From CAVVFX01 sp963747535 (lineage in GTDB: Bacteria > Acidobacteriota > Terriglobia > Bryobacterales > Bryobacteraceae): 64,000 nt of DNA. The stretch covers positions 62,001 to 126,000 of the forward strand of contig CAVVFX010000003.1 in NCBI GenBank assembly GCA_963747535.1. Direction: 5' to 3'. A program made the translations under genes and the position numbers. Shown piece after piece: positions 24,557 to 33,729 of this stretch. Within the stretch, counting starts at the first letter, position 1. Each line of letters begins with the position of its first letter. The notes beneath the pieces were generated by a model, which had not been told where the DNA came from, did not search any database, and was given only the letters and a program-made list of their open reading frames with translations.

Positions 24557-27146
24557 GTACCAGCCCCGACGGTAATGCCTCGCCAAAAATACGCCCCAGC
24601 GTCTGTTCGTCCCGCTGCTCGTCGCCCTCCAGAATTGCCAGCAGTTTGGGATTCGTCATCCGCGCCGCGACCGCGTTGTATATGGCCAGAGCGACGTCGC
24701 GCGTCGGGTCTCCGGTACGCCGGGCTAAGGACGCCAGGGCATCGTCGGCCTTGGGATCCTTCAGCAGCGCCTCGATCCAGCGCGTAGCGACAGATGGCGA
24801 AAGCACCTGGTTGATCGGCCCGTAGAAGAGTTCGCGAGCGCCCAACCGCGACAGGCACCATAGATTACTATCGCCGAAGTTGCGCGCCTTCACGAGTGCG
24901 TCGCCTAACTCCGTGCGAGTCGCAGCGGGCAGCAATTCGAGACTCGACGCTGTCCGCCACATTTCGCGTAGCAGGCTGGAGTTGACACGCGGAGGCTTCT
25001 TGTTGCCGCGCGGCAAGAGAAATTGTGCGAGGCGCTGATAGACTTCAGCCTGTTGATTGCGATTGAGTCCGCCGGCGATACGCCCCCAGAAGATCCACCA
25101 CTCGATCTCGTTCTGAACCTGGTTGCCATACTGCAGGCCCGGGTGGTAAATGCGGCGAAGTTGCTCAATGCGGAAATCGTCACCCGGGAATCCGAAGCCG
25201 GGACGCATCACGAAGCCGCACAGATTGAGCCACCGCGCTTCGAACGGCGGACTCTTCTTCCGTCCATCGACCCCGGCAATAAAAGCATCGGACATTTTGC
25301 GGATAGCTTCGAGCGGCCACGAATTGCGGCCCAGTCCGATGGTTTGCTCCAGCTTCGCGGGTAACTCTTCCGGCGCCAAGGGCGCTTTCGCCGACGGCGA
25401 AAACATCTGGCAGATCATCTCGACCGCTCTGTTAACAGCTTCCTCGCTCACCACCGTGGCCGGACGCCGCGTGGCATCGGTGGAAGCCGACTTGCGCAGT
25501 TCGAACTGCAAGCGCCACCGGTTGTCGCTGATCTTGGAATCGCACCAGGTTTCGAGTGTGCCGATTTCCGTGAGCCGCGCGCCGAGTTTCACGGGGATCA
25601 AACGCTCGCCTTGTTTGCCGAAACGGATGACCGCCTGCAGCGGCGCGTGTTGATGAAGATCCTCGCCCTCGGCGAATTCCACCACCTGGCCGGCCTGGTC
25701 GTCGGTGCGAGTGAGAGAACTGAAAAGCCGGAATGACACCGGACGGTTGGCGACTAATTGCAGGTCCTCGCGATCGACCTCCACCGTCGAGCCTTCTTCG
25801 GCTCCGCGCGGCACCAGGCAGATAGCGGCTTTGTCACCGGCCGAAATGTAGTACGTGCGGGGAAGTCCGCCACGTACCAACACCCCCGAGCCGGTTGACC
25901 GAACGTATGAGTAATAGGCAGCGCCGCGTGCCACGGCGAGATCGAGGTCGCGGTTCTCGAAGACTTCGGGCCGGCGGCCATACCAGTTTTCCAGCACGTC
26001 GGCGACCCGGTGGCGGCAGATCTCGGGAATGAAGAAGCCGCCATTGAACAAAATCGCGTCCGGAGTCTGCCCGGCGCTTTCCAGGAACACGTTCAAGTGG
26101 CGGCTGATCGCGGGATCGGTGACATACGGCAGACCCAGTTCGCGGAAGAGACTGCGCTTCTCTTCCTTGGGCGCCTCGCCGGCTGGAGACAGCGGCAGGA
26201 AGCCTTCGAGCGTCAACTCCAGCGCCTCCGCACGCGTTATAGAAGTCTTGATCAGGCCGCCGATCAGCGAAGTGCCGCTGCCTTGGATCGTGATGTCGAC
26301 TTCGGGCACGTCGGGATCGCACAGCAGCCGCTCCTTCGCGGCGGAACATTGCCGGCGCAAAGCGTTGCGCTGGCGGATGGAGAGCGGTTTCGCAATTTTG
26401 GTTTCGGCCAGCCACGCCAGCGTCAGATCGAGATTGTCGCCACCGAGCAGCAAATGTTTGCCGACCGCCGTCCGTGTAAACTCGATCTTGTCGCCGTCGC
26501 GAGATACACGGATCAGGCTGAAGTCACTGGTGCCGCCGCCGACGTCGCAGACCAGCACGATCTGGCCGTCGAAGAGCATCTTGCGCGACTGCGTCAGATT
26601 GCCCGCGATCCAGGAGTAAAAGGCTGCGGCAGGTTCTTCGAGCAGTGTGAGCCGCGGAAGTCCGGCCTGCTCGGCGGCCATCACCGTGAGTTCCCGGGCT
26701 TCTTCATCGAATGACGCCGGAACCGTGAGGACCACATTATGTTCGGTGATCGGACCATATTTGCCCGTGTCCCAGGCTTCCCGCATTTTGGCAAGAAAAC
26801 GCGCCGAGACTTCAACCGGCGAAAGGACGCGGCCGGTCTCCTGAGAATCCCACGGCAAGATTTTGGCGGTCCGGTCCACATCGGAGTTCGACAGCCAGGA
26901 CTTCGCGGAATGCACCAGTTTGGTCGGAATCAGCGCGCCTTGTTCACGCGCGTAGGTGCCGACCGGCTGTCCATCCTCCAGGAACAGGAACGAAGGCAGT
27001 GTGCGGAGGTTCCCGACGCGGCCGGGCGCGACCAGTTGCGGAATATCCAGAATCTGAATGGGCGGAAAGCTGGTGTCCTCAGCATCGGCGGGATTGATCC
27101 AGGCGACGGCCGAATTAGTGGTACCTAAATCAATGCCGATGTTCAT
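24543..27146 (-). CDS. Large Hsp70-family protein with C-terminal DUF3731-like domain
   Basis: An 867-residue divergent DnaK relative. The ATPase domain (1-420) shows IGIDLGTTNSAVAW, VLVCDVGGGTSDFSLI and LLEEPAAAFYSW. The substrate-binding part is atypical, and residues ~600-867 form a helical domain (PGFGFPGDDFRIEQLR..., NEIEWWIFWGRIAGGL) as in the DUF3731 extension of YegD-like proteins. It lacks the DnaK tail motif EEVD. The start at 27146 overlaps the upstream Hsp70 stop by four bases (ATGA); the longer frame to 27212 lies inside that gene. It is probably an ATP-driven factor acting on a specific client together with the two upstream products, not a general chaperone: no GrpE or DnaJ is adjacent. 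Confidence 0.9.
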   Translation of the reverse strand: MNIGIDLGTTNSAVAWINPADAEDTSFPPIQILDIPQLVAPGRVGNLRTLPSFLFLEDGQPVGTYAREQGALIPTKLVHSAKSWLSNSDVDRTAKILPWDSQETGRVLSPVEVSARFLAKMREAWDTGKYGPITEHNVVLTVPASFDEEARELTVMAAEQAGLPRLTLLEEPAAAFYSWIAGNLTQSRKMLFDGQIVLVCDVGGGTSDFSLIRVSRDGDKIEFTRTAVGKHLLLGGDNLDLTLAWLAETKIAKPLSIRQRNALRRQCSAAKERLLCDPDVPEVDITIQGSGTSLIGGLIKTSITRAEALELTLEGFLPLSPAGEAPKEEKRSLFRELGLPYVTDPAISRHLNVFLESAGQTPDAILFNGGFFIPEICRHRVADVLENWYGRRPEVFENRDLDLAVARGAAYYSYVRSTGSGVLVRGGLPRTYYISAGDKAAICLVPRGAEEGSTVEVDREDLQLVANRPVSFRLFSSLTRTDDQAGQVVEFAEGEDLHQHAPLQAVIRFGKQGERLIPVKLGARLTEIGTLETWCDSKISDNRWRLQFELRKSASTDATRRPATVVSEEAVNRAVEMICQMFSPSAKAPLAPEELPAKLEQTIGLGRNSWPLEAIRKMSDAFIAGVDGRKKSPPFEARWLNLCGFVMRPGFGFPGDDFRIEQLRRIYHPGLQYGNQVQNEIEWWIFWGRIAGGLNRNQQAEVYQRLAQFLLPRGNKKPPRVNSSLLREMWRTASSLELLPAATRTELGDALVKARNFGDSNLWCLSRLGARELFYGPINQVLSPSVATRWIEALLKDPKADDALASLARRTGDPTRDVALAIYNAVAARMTNPKLLAILEGDEQRDEQTLGRIFGEALPSGLVLSSS

Positions 27147-28954
27147 GCCGCCACACGTTCCCGAACATTGAATTCCAGCTTCCAGCGACGGCCGTCCTGG
27201 GCCACGCACCAAAGCTGCAGAACTCCCGTTTCCGTGACGACGGTCTCAAAGGACACCGGCACGATACCGCCGGAGCCGGTGAGCTGCACTTCCATAGGCG
27301 CCAGTTCTTCCAGATCGTCACCGAAGTCGTCGATCAATTCGCCTGGAGTATCGTTCTTGCGAACCGCGGAACAGAAGAAGCGGAACTCAGCCGGCTCGCC
27401 GACGATAAGGCCGAATTCGCGATCCGGAATGCGCAGATCGGTACCTTCTTCCATGCCGAAAGACGCAACCGTAAGGGCTTTGAGCGGGGCCATCATTCCA
27501 GGCACCGCAGGCATGGCGGATTCGATGCCGATGTAGTAGGTGCGCGGTATGCCCCCGCGGATGCGCACGCCCTTGCCATGGCGCGCAGTCCCGTAATAAG
27601 CTGCTCCACGCGCAACCGCGTGCATGAGATCTTCGCCGCTCAAAGATTGGATCAGTTGGAAGCCCTCCGCGCCAAGCCAGCTATCGAGGACGCTGATCAG
27701 CCTCTCGCGCACGAACGTCGAGTTGAGCACGCCGCCGTTGAACAAGACGTGGGTGGGACAAGCGAGACCGCTCGGTCCGCGACGGACTTGTTTGCCGTGC
27801 TCACTGGCCGCCGCCTCCTGGCTGAGGAACCGGGCGAGATGGCGAGTGATAGCAGCGTCGGCCGCATACGGCAAGCCGATTTCCTGCAGGGCCACACGTC
27901 TCGCGCGGGCCGGCATGTCGCTGCTGGCGACCATGGGGAAGAACCCTTCCAGTACCGCATCCAGGTCGGTGCGGCTGAGCGACGCCTTGATCGTGCCGCC
28001 GACCAGTCCGCTGCCTTTGCCGAGAATGGTCACCGGAACTTCTTTAGCTTTGGATTCGGGATCGAGCAGTTTCTCTTTCGCGCTGCGGCAGTTGGCCCAG
28101 AGCGCCTGAAGCTGCAGCGTGTCGATGCGCGTTCCTTTGGCCGTGAGGCGTTCGCCGACCGTGCGAGCCAGCGCGAGATCGATGTTATCGCCGCCGAGCA
28201 GGATATGTTCTCCGACCGCGACCCGCTCCAGAACCAGCTCGCCGTTGCGTTCGAGGACCGCGATGAGCGTGAAGTCGGTGGTGCCGCCGCCGATGTCGAC
28301 CACCAGAATCAGGTCGCCGAGTTTGACACGCTCGCGCCAGTCACGATGGCGTTCGATCCACGCGTAGAAAGCGGCCTGAGGCTCTTCCAGCAGCGTGATG
28401 TTCTTGTACCCGGCCTGTTCCGCGGCTTTCTGCGTGAGGTCGCGAGCAACGGCGTCGAACGATGCGGGAACCGTGACCAGAACCTCCTGGTCGACGAACG
28501 GCGCATCGGGCATCTTCGAATTCCATGCCTCGCGGAGATGGGCAAGATATTGCGCGGAGGCATCCACCGGTGAGAGCTTCTTCACGCCGTCCGGAGCCTT
28601 CCAGGGGAGCAAAGACGAGAGACGATCCACGCCGGAATGAGAGAGCCACGATTTGGCGGAAGAGACCAGGCGTCCGGCGTTTTCGTTGCCGCGCTTCTGG
28701 GCGAGCCGTCCGACCACGTATTCGGGATGCGCGTTCCAGGGCAGCGCCGTCGCGCCCTCCGGGAAATCCTTCTCGCCGGGCACGAACAGGAACGAGGGGA
28801 GCAGGGTTTCGTCCGCAACTTCAGACGCGTTCGCCAGTTGAGGCACGGCGAACATGTTGGCCGTAGGCGCATCCACCGGATCCCCCTCCGGCAGCGCGAC
28901 GAACGCCATCGCGGAGTTGGTGGTTCCAAGGTCGATTCCGATAACGTACGGCAC
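27143..28954 (-). CDS. Hsp70-family protein (YegD-like)
   Basis: A 603-residue protein with a full Hsp70 ATPase domain: YVIGIDLGTTNSAMAF, LILVVDIGGGTTDFTLI, LLEEPQAAFYAW and a late HVLFNGGVLNS. The C-terminal ~140 residues are beta-rich and much shorter than the DnaK substrate and lid region. It is similar to the downstream 867-residue protein, so the two probably arose by duplication. The start codon is two bases from the end of the DUF2760 gene (28957). A role as a specialised, possibly heterodimeric, Hsp70 system is inferred from the operon. Confidence 0.9.
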   Translation of the reverse strand: MPYVIGIDLGTTNSAMAFVALPEGDPVDAPTANMFAVPQLANASEVADETLLPSFLFVPGEKDFPEGATALPWNAHPEYVVGRLAQKRGNENAGRLVSSAKSWLSHSGVDRLSSLLPWKAPDGVKKLSPVDASAQYLAHLREAWNSKMPDAPFVDQEVLVTVPASFDAVARDLTQKAAEQAGYKNITLLEEPQAAFYAWIERHRDWRERVKLGDLILVVDIGGGTTDFTLIAVLERNGELVLERVAVGEHILLGGDNIDLALARTVGERLTAKGTRIDTLQLQALWANCRSAKEKLLDPESKAKEVPVTILGKGSGLVGGTIKASLSRTDLDAVLEGFFPMVASSDMPARARRVALQEIGLPYAADAAITRHLARFLSQEAAASEHGKQVRRGPSGLACPTHVLFNGGVLNSTFVRERLISVLDSWLGAEGFQLIQSLSGEDLMHAVARGAAYYGTARHGKGVRIRGGIPRTYYIGIESAMPAVPGMMAPLKALTVASFGMEEGTDLRIPDREFGLIVGEPAEFRFFCSAVRKNDTPGELIDDFGDDLEELAPMEVQLTGSGGIVPVSFETVVTETGVLQLWCVAQDGRRWKLEFNVRERVAA

Positions 28955-28956
28955 GT

Positions 28957-29481
28957 TTACTCGACCTCTATTTCCGCCGGAGCGATGACTGCGTTATCCT
29001 GCTTCGGGTTGAGCGGCGGAAGGCTGACGGAAGAGGCCCGCCAGCCGCGATGCCGCAGAGTTCCGCCGGTCGCCCCGGTCGCCGGAACGTTGCCGAGAAA
29101 TTTGACGGAGGAGGGATCGTTCGATGGCGCCTTGGTGAACGTGCCTTCGACGCCGTCAATCACGGGCGAGAGGGAGACGTAGCGGACCAGTGCATCTTTC
29201 GCCGCGGTTTGCATGGAGCGCACCGCCGCGCCGATCTGTTCGTCATCGTAGGAAGTGATGTCTTCCATGAGGAAGTCGATAATCCGCGAGTCGCGTTGCA
29301 GGATGCCGAGGATTTGCAGCGCGCCATCCGACGGCTTGAAGACGGGTGGCGGCGGTGCGGCAGGCTTTTCGGGCTTGACAGCCTTGGGAGCCAAGCCAAG
29401 GTCTGAAATCAATTCAGGGCTTAACGCGCCTCCGAAGAGAAGCGCGAAGAAGCAACGGAAAGCTAATGAGATACGGGACAA
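28957..29481 (-). CDS. DUF2760 protein of Hsp70 operon
   Basis: A 174-residue protein. The N-terminus has a short hydrophobic segment (SLAFRCFFALLFGGAL), then a Pro-rich linker, and from residue ~55 the DUF2760 core: ALQILGILQRDSRIIDFLMEDI followed by SYDDEQIGAAVR and, at the end, TGGTLRHRGWRAS. Proteins with this domain are often next to YegD-like Hsp70 genes, as here. It is first in the three-gene operon and may anchor or recruit the Hsp70 pair to the membrane; that is inference. Confidence 0.85.
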   Translation of the reverse strand: MSRISLAFRCFFALLFGGALSPELISDLGLAPKAVKPEKPAAPPPPVFKPSDGALQILGILQRDSRIIDFLMEDITSYDDEQIGAAVRSMQTAAKDALVRYVSLSPVIDGVEGTFTKAPSNDPSSVKFLGNVPATGATGGTLRHRGWRASSVSLPPLNPKQDNAVIAPAEIEVE

Positions 29482-29857
29482 ATTGAAGTTTTCTCCGAAG
29501 TTTCAGGATAACAGGGGCGTGGACTCGCTCCCTGAGTCGCGCCTGGCAAAGAGGCGCAGTCTATAAGGAGAGTCTAAAGTCGATACGGTTCACTTAAGGG
29601 CTGTCTGTCCGCCCGACAGGTGCGCTGGCACAGTCAGCAGATGCAGAGTGCGTTTTTTGCGGAAGAAAATTGGGACCGAACACAGCTGGCGCGGATTGTA
29701 CGGACGGAAATGAGAAAAGGCAAGGGCCGCAGGGATGAACACAGATGAACGCAGATAAGTCCTAGATTTGAGGTGACTTGCCACGCTTCTCGCACCGGCG
29801 TTGCGCGATATTTTCGGAAGAAGCCAATTCCTTTTAAGTGGTAATGATTTGTTATGG
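29482..29857. other. Intergenic region with common repeat phrase
   Basis: No gene recognised. GGATGAACACAGATGAACGC at 29733-29752, continuing AGAT, is a phrase that recurs as an intergenic repeat in many bacterial genomes; only one copy is in this window. The region lies upstream of the DUF2760-Hsp70 operon and should contain its promoter. Confidence 0.4.
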
Positions 29858-30331
29858 TTATGCGGGGCCTCGGCACCGGCAGAGATTTTTTGTTTGTGCA
29901 GGACTGTGCACGGATGGCGGATTTTCGACGGTGGTCTGCGGGGGAGCGGGAGGCACAGCTGGTGCGGATACATGGACCTCTGATATATCCAACGCGACCT
30001 GCTTTTTGGGTTGCGGGGGCGTAATGGCTTTCTCGATGATGAACAGGGCGGCTTTTAAGCGGGCCGAGGCGGAGGCTTTGGGGTCGCTGAGGACGCTGTC
30101 GAGGGTCTTTAAGGCGAGATCGAGCTTTTCCTCGGTTTTGTCGCGGAACAGCAGGGCGCGGTCATATTGGGCGTCCGCGAGGGCTTCGCGGAAGAAGAGG
30201 GAGTTGCGGCGCCAGTTGGCGATGGTGTTGCGGTGAACGCCGGCTTGAGCCGCGGCGTCGGTCGAACTCATGCCGTCTGACAGGGCGTGGATGATCTGCA
30301 GTTGTTGCGGTGAAAGAGCAGCGTCGAACAT
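29858..30331 (-). CDS. Helix-turn-helix protein, terminase-small-subunit-like
   Basis: A 157-residue DNA-binding protein. SPQQLQIIHALSDGMSSTDAAAQAGVHRNTIANWRR (residues ~7-42) is a clear homeodomain-like helix-turn-helix, followed by a helical stretch (SLFFREALADAQYDRALLFRDKTEEKLDLALKTLDSVLSD) and a Pro-rich tail. This arrangement is close to small phage terminase or transposase-associated HTH proteins. I place the start at the ATG at 30331, just before the HTH; the upstream part of the open frame is the reverse side of an intergenic repeat. It may be a mobile-element leftover. Confidence 0.72.
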   Translation of the reverse strand: MFDAALSPQQLQIIHALSDGMSSTDAAAQAGVHRNTIANWRRNSLFFREALADAQYDRALLFRDKTEEKLDLALKTLDSVLSDPKASASARLKAALFIIEKAITPPQPKKQVALDISEVHVSAPAVPPAPPQTTVENPPSVHSPAQTKNLCRCRGPA

Positions 30332-30463
30332 GGTAATCACTTTCCGGTCCCAGCCTAGCGAATGAGGCGTAAAAGACGGTCTTCGCCGGCGAGTGGTTTT
30401 TGGGTATGGGATTGGCTTTTCAGGGGATAGGAATATTTTCAGGGGTTGTGAATGGTCATCCGG

Positions 30464-30492
30464 GCTAACCGCTCCCTTACGGTCACGGCTCA
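30464..30492 (-). repeat. 29-base dispersed repeat, copy 2
   Basis: In reverse orientation this reads TGAGCCGTGACCGTAAGGG then AGCGGTTAGC, matching 18482-18510 with two differences. It lies between the HTH gene and the DUF202 gene. Confidence 0.7.
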
Positions 30493-30541
30493 ATAAGTTT
30501 GGCGGTCGCTCGTGAACGGCGGGGGACGACAGAGAAGCAAT

Positions 30542-30949
30542 ATGGGAAGCGAAGAAGAAAAAAAACTCGTTCAGGAACTGAAACTGGCCGACAAGCTTGC
30601 TATAGATCGGACAGTGATGGCGGCAGACCGGACCATGCTGGCCGGGGTGCGCACATCAATGTCTTTTATCGGCTTTGGGTTCACGATATTTAATATCCTG
30701 AAGTACGTGCAAGAGCATGGTCAGATGAAACTCATGCGGCCTCAGACGCCGAGGAACATCGGGCTTTTCATGCTGGTGGCGGGGACCGTCCCCTTATTTG
30801 CCATGATCATTCAGTACTCCCGGATATTGAAGCGGCTGGGCACGAAAGGGAGTGTCTGGAGTAATCCTAATCTCCAGATGGCTGGAGTGATTCTCTTGCT
30901 TGGGATCATTCTTCTGATCAGCATCATAGGGAATATTCTTCTGCTGTGA
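30542..30949 (+). CDS. DUF202 small membrane protein
   Basis: A 135-residue protein with a charged N-terminal helix, then the family signature DRTVMAADRTMLAGVRTSMSFIGFGFTIFNILK, and two more hydrophobic helices (about 78-100 and 112-135). This matches the YidH/DUF202 family of three-helix inner-membrane proteins, function unknown. The start is the ATG at 30542; the ten residues before it in the open frame are not conserved. It is a single gene with no obvious operon. Confidence 0.82.
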   Translation: MGSEEEKKLVQELKLADKLAIDRTVMAADRTMLAGVRTSMSFIGFGFTIFNILKYVQEHGQMKLMRPQTPRNIGLFMLVAGTVPLFAMIIQYSRILKRLGTKGSVWSNPNLQMAGVILLLGIILLISIIGNILLL

Positions 30950-30960
30950 AAATACGGTCT

Positions 30961-31220
30961 TTAGGTAAGGGAGTTGATCCGGGTCTCCTTTGGCTTTGGG
31001 ACGAACGAACCCCGGGTCAAAAGCTGCGCCAGCAACGCGGCAGCGATAACGGCGTGCAGGACGGTGGCGGGCCACAGCAGAACGCCACGATGAGTGGTAG
31101 CGAGGGCCGCCCATGCGAGCAGTATAGTCATTCCGACGTTGAAGGCACAGAGGCCTATCACTGAATTGCGGCGCGGACCTTCGGTTGAAGGCAGACAGGC
31201 AATCCCCAGCGCGAGCAGCC
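30961..31220 (-). pseudogene. C-terminal stub of a small membrane protein
   Basis: On this strand the frame gives GLLALGIACLPSTEGPRRN, then NSVIGLCAFNVGMTILLAWAA and LLWPATVLHAVIAAALLAQL, two or three hydrophobic helices ending in a basic tail. It has the look of the end of a ~130-residue membrane protein whose first helix is missing. Residues further upstream are the reverse strand of the DUF2252 stub, so there is no native N-terminus or start. It is read as a broken gene. Confidence 0.6.
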
Positions 31221-31364
31221 CAATTCGATGACGCGCTGGTGAAGTACTCAAATGCTTACGCAGACCAGGCGGAGGTTGATTTCGCAACTTTTCAGGCAGC
31301 GCTTCGTTCCGGGCGCCTGTCCACGGAGCCACCGAAAGGTGGTGGTCTGGAGTTCCTGCAATAG
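31221..31364 (+). pseudogene. C-terminal stub of a DUF2252 gene
   Basis: The frame reads QFDDALVKYSNAYADQAEVD, then FATFQAALRSGRLSTEPPKG, and stops at TAG (31362-31364). This is the C-terminal end of DUF2252 proteins (the YADQ...D....A..SGR pattern). There is no start and no upstream domain; DUF2252 proteins are normally some 400 residues long. The break coincides with the break of the leftward membrane stub, which suggests one deletion. Confidence 0.65.
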
Positions 31365-31397
31365 CAGAGCTGAATTGGGTTTAACCGAAGGAGAGAA

Positions 31398-31766
31398 ATG
31401 AAAACATACGCGAGAATTGCAGCAGACATTGTGCTGCTGTCGGGATTAGCATCCGCCCAGGTCGGGAAACCTGCGGGGACTACGGTGCAGCAAACCACCA
31501 ACGTCTCAACGACTGTGTAAAGCGAACGACCAAGTTCAAACGAGCTCAAACAGGCGCTGGACAAAGTGGGCGACTCCTGGAATCGGGATCACGACCCGCA
31601 GAAGACGCGTGCCTTTGTTACAGCAGCTATTGCGGTGGGTCAGCGGATCAATCCTTACATGACCACTGTTAAGATCGACCCCGATCTATCGAACGACTGG
31701 GTAGCGGTGCGGACCGAGCTGAATCATTTGGCGCAGACGTTTAACTTACCTCCGGTCCGCTGGTAA
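31398..31766 (+). pseudogene. Secreted small protein gene with one in-frame TAA
   Basis: AAGGAG lies before an ATG at 31398, and the frame encodes a signal peptide (IVLLSGLASAQ) and a Thr-rich stretch to codon 40. Codon 41 is TAA (31518-31520). The same frame then stays open to 31766: SERPSSNELKQALDKVGDSW, then FVTAAIAVGQRINPYM and LAQTFNLPPVRW. The part after the stop is regular and amphipathic, as a real protein would be. A single nonsense change is the simplest reading; readthrough, or a second start at GTG 31566, cannot be excluded. The family is unknown. Confidence 0.6.
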
Positions 31767-31965
31767 CTTCAGCCGGAAATCCATGCTAAAAATCCTGGAC
31801 GTCATTCGACTAGCGGCTCATGGCGCCACCGTGTTGATGCGTCCGAAGACGTTGATGAGAGACGCGACAACGCCGGTCCGGCCGGTCTGGTGATAGGCGA
31901 TACCTGCGCCGTGGTCGCCATGCCCGAATGAAGACCCGGGTCACCCTGATTCGACTTCATTGGTG

Positions 31966-33729
31966 CTACCTCTTCGCCGTTAGTGCGGAATTCGACTCTG
32001 TCGATTTAGAAAACGCCAGTTGCTCAATAGGGGGCTCAGCGGTTGTTGGGGCGACATACACGGGTGACTGCAGAGCGATCTTCGCACCGGCTGCCTCCAC
32101 GGTTTCCATGATCCGGAGGAGCAACTCCTGCTGGACCTTCAGAAATTCCTGGCCGTCCCTGGTCATGACGTAGGCATACACCTCGAGCTCAAGAGACGAT
32201 GTGCCAAATTGAGTGAATCGCACGTGCCTGGAGCCGGGCTCGACACGCGGATGGTTTGCCAGCAGGGCGTCCAGACCTTCCAGAATCGACCGCATCTGCG
32301 CGGCTGTGGTGTCGTAGCGCAATTTGACCCCGGGATGGAACCACCATTTGTCTTTAGCGGAGAGGTTTTTGAGACTCAGGGTCGCGATCTGCCCATTAGG
32401 AATGCTGACCACGTCGCGGTCGCGAGTCCGCACCATGGTGGAGCGCAAGCCAATTTGCTCGACAGTGCCGAGGGTATCGCCAACCTGCAGAGTGTCTCCC
32501 ACCAGAACAGTCCGGTCGAAGATGACGGATATTCCGCCCAACACATTTTCGAGAGTCCTCTGAGCAGCCAGCGCAAGGGCGATGCCGCCGATGCCAAGTC
32601 CCGCCAGGGCGCTAGTGGGGTCAAAGCCAAACAGGGATACAGCGGCCAGCACGCCAATGAAAATGACCAACGACTCGGCCACTCTGCGGCCAAGCCGAAC
32701 GACAGAACTGGCCCCTACGCGGCCGGATCGCGTCAGGCGAAGGCAAATGCGGTCCTCTAGCTTACCGTTTATGCGAATGATCCCCGAGACGACTGCCGCA
32801 ATCGCAATGAGCCACCCAATGGTAGACCAGATTTGTCGTGCAATCAGGGGCAGCGCAATCTTGGAGAGCGTCTCGTAGATCATCAGTGAAATCAGTAGAA
32901 GACGAGATGGCACGGACAGGATTTCGGGGTTCGGCGCACTGGTCTGGTTCAAGAGGCGGCGGCGCGCGAAACCAACCAGCAGACCCAAGAGCCGGTTCAG
33001 CAGGACCGTAAGGAAATACGCCCCCGGCAGGCCCATCAGAACGCCTATCCAGTTGAAGAGGGCGATGCCGGCAATTTGGGTGTTCCATAGGACTGGGGGG
33101 AGAATGGTGTCTACGTCTATCTCGTTGATTTCCTCGAAGAGGCCCGGAATCCGGTCCAGCGTTTCCCTGGAAAAGAGCCAGAGCGATCCAGCCTTGGTGC
33201 GGGCTACACGCTCGACAAGAATATCGACGCCGCCTTTGGCGCTCGATATGGTTCCTACGAGGTCCTGGTCGGTCTTCAGCGTGGAAAGTGAGCCATCGGG
33301 ACTGTCGCTCAGTTCCAGGAGGCGGCCGGGCAGGCGTCTATCCAGGACGGTGAAGAGTTGCTCCGCAAGTTGCTGGGCGGCTTCGCCTTTCAACGGCGTG
33401 TTCAAGTATTGAGCCGCGACTTCCATGTGCCCCTTATGCGCGGCCTCCAGGAAGCCCAGAACCGTACCTCGGGGAGAACCGCGGCCGAGAGCGTCCTTCG
33501 GAGTTTCGGGTCGGGCGGCAGGAGCTTCGGGCGCGGGAAGAGGCAGCTGCGCCCAGAGTGGCATGCATACCAGAGTGCCGAGTAAGCAAGCTCGGCGCAG
33601 CAGACTTTTCGGGGAGTAATCCGGAGCACCCGGCGCCGCCGGCGGTTGTTCGGGCAGCAAGGCTTGTGGGCTCAACTGGTCTTGCAATCTCGCCCCTCGC
33701 CCGAACCGGATAAACACAGACCCATTCAT
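31966..33729 (-). CDS. MscS-family mechanosensitive channel
   Basis: A 587-residue inner-membrane protein. An N-terminal hydrophobic segment (about 45-60) is followed by a periplasmic domain to about 210 with the pattern GTVLGFLEAAHKGHMEVAAQYL, then four or so helices, and the MscS pore and beta domain: FGFDPTSALAGLGIGGIALALAAQ (pore helix), VFDRTVLVGDTLQVG..., and RTRDRDVVSIPNGQIATLSLKN. The C-terminal alpha/beta domain ends at about 560. It would open under membrane tension to release solutes. It faces away from the AI-2E family gene. Confidence 0.92.
   Translation of the reverse strand: MNGSVFIRFGRGARLQDQLSPQALLPEQPPAAPGAPDYSPKSLLRRACLLGTLVCMPLWAQLPLPAPEAPAARPETPKDALGRGSPRGTVLGFLEAAHKGHMEVAAQYLNTPLKGEAAQQLAEQLFTVLDRRLPGRLLELSDSPDGSLSTLKTDQDLVGTISSAKGGVDILVERVARTKAGSLWLFSRETLDRIPGLFEEINEIDVDTILPPVLWNTQIAGIALFNWIGVLMGLPGAYFLTVLLNRLLGLLVGFARRRLLNQTSAPNPEILSVPSRLLLISLMIYETLSKIALPLIARQIWSTIGWLIAIAAVVSGIIRINGKLEDRICLRLTRSGRVGASSVVRLGRRVAESLVIFIGVLAAVSLFGFDPTSALAGLGIGGIALALAAQRTLENVLGGISVIFDRTVLVGDTLQVGDTLGTVEQIGLRSTMVRTRDRDVVSIPNGQIATLSLKNLSAKDKWWFHPGVKLRYDTTAAQMRSILEGLDALLANHPRVEPGSRHVRFTQFGTSSLELEVYAYVMTRDGQEFLKVQQELLLRIMETVEAAGAKIALQSPVYVAPTTAEPPIEQLAFSKSTESNSALTAKR

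Noticed and set aside
29733..29756. Repeat phrase as possible start of a CRISPR-like array
   Set aside because: Only one copy is present in the window, with no spacers or further repeats.
31783..31893. 36-codon frame starting MLKILDVIRLAA
   Set aside because: No ribosome-binding site and no pattern beyond a short amphipathic start; it lies in a plain gap.
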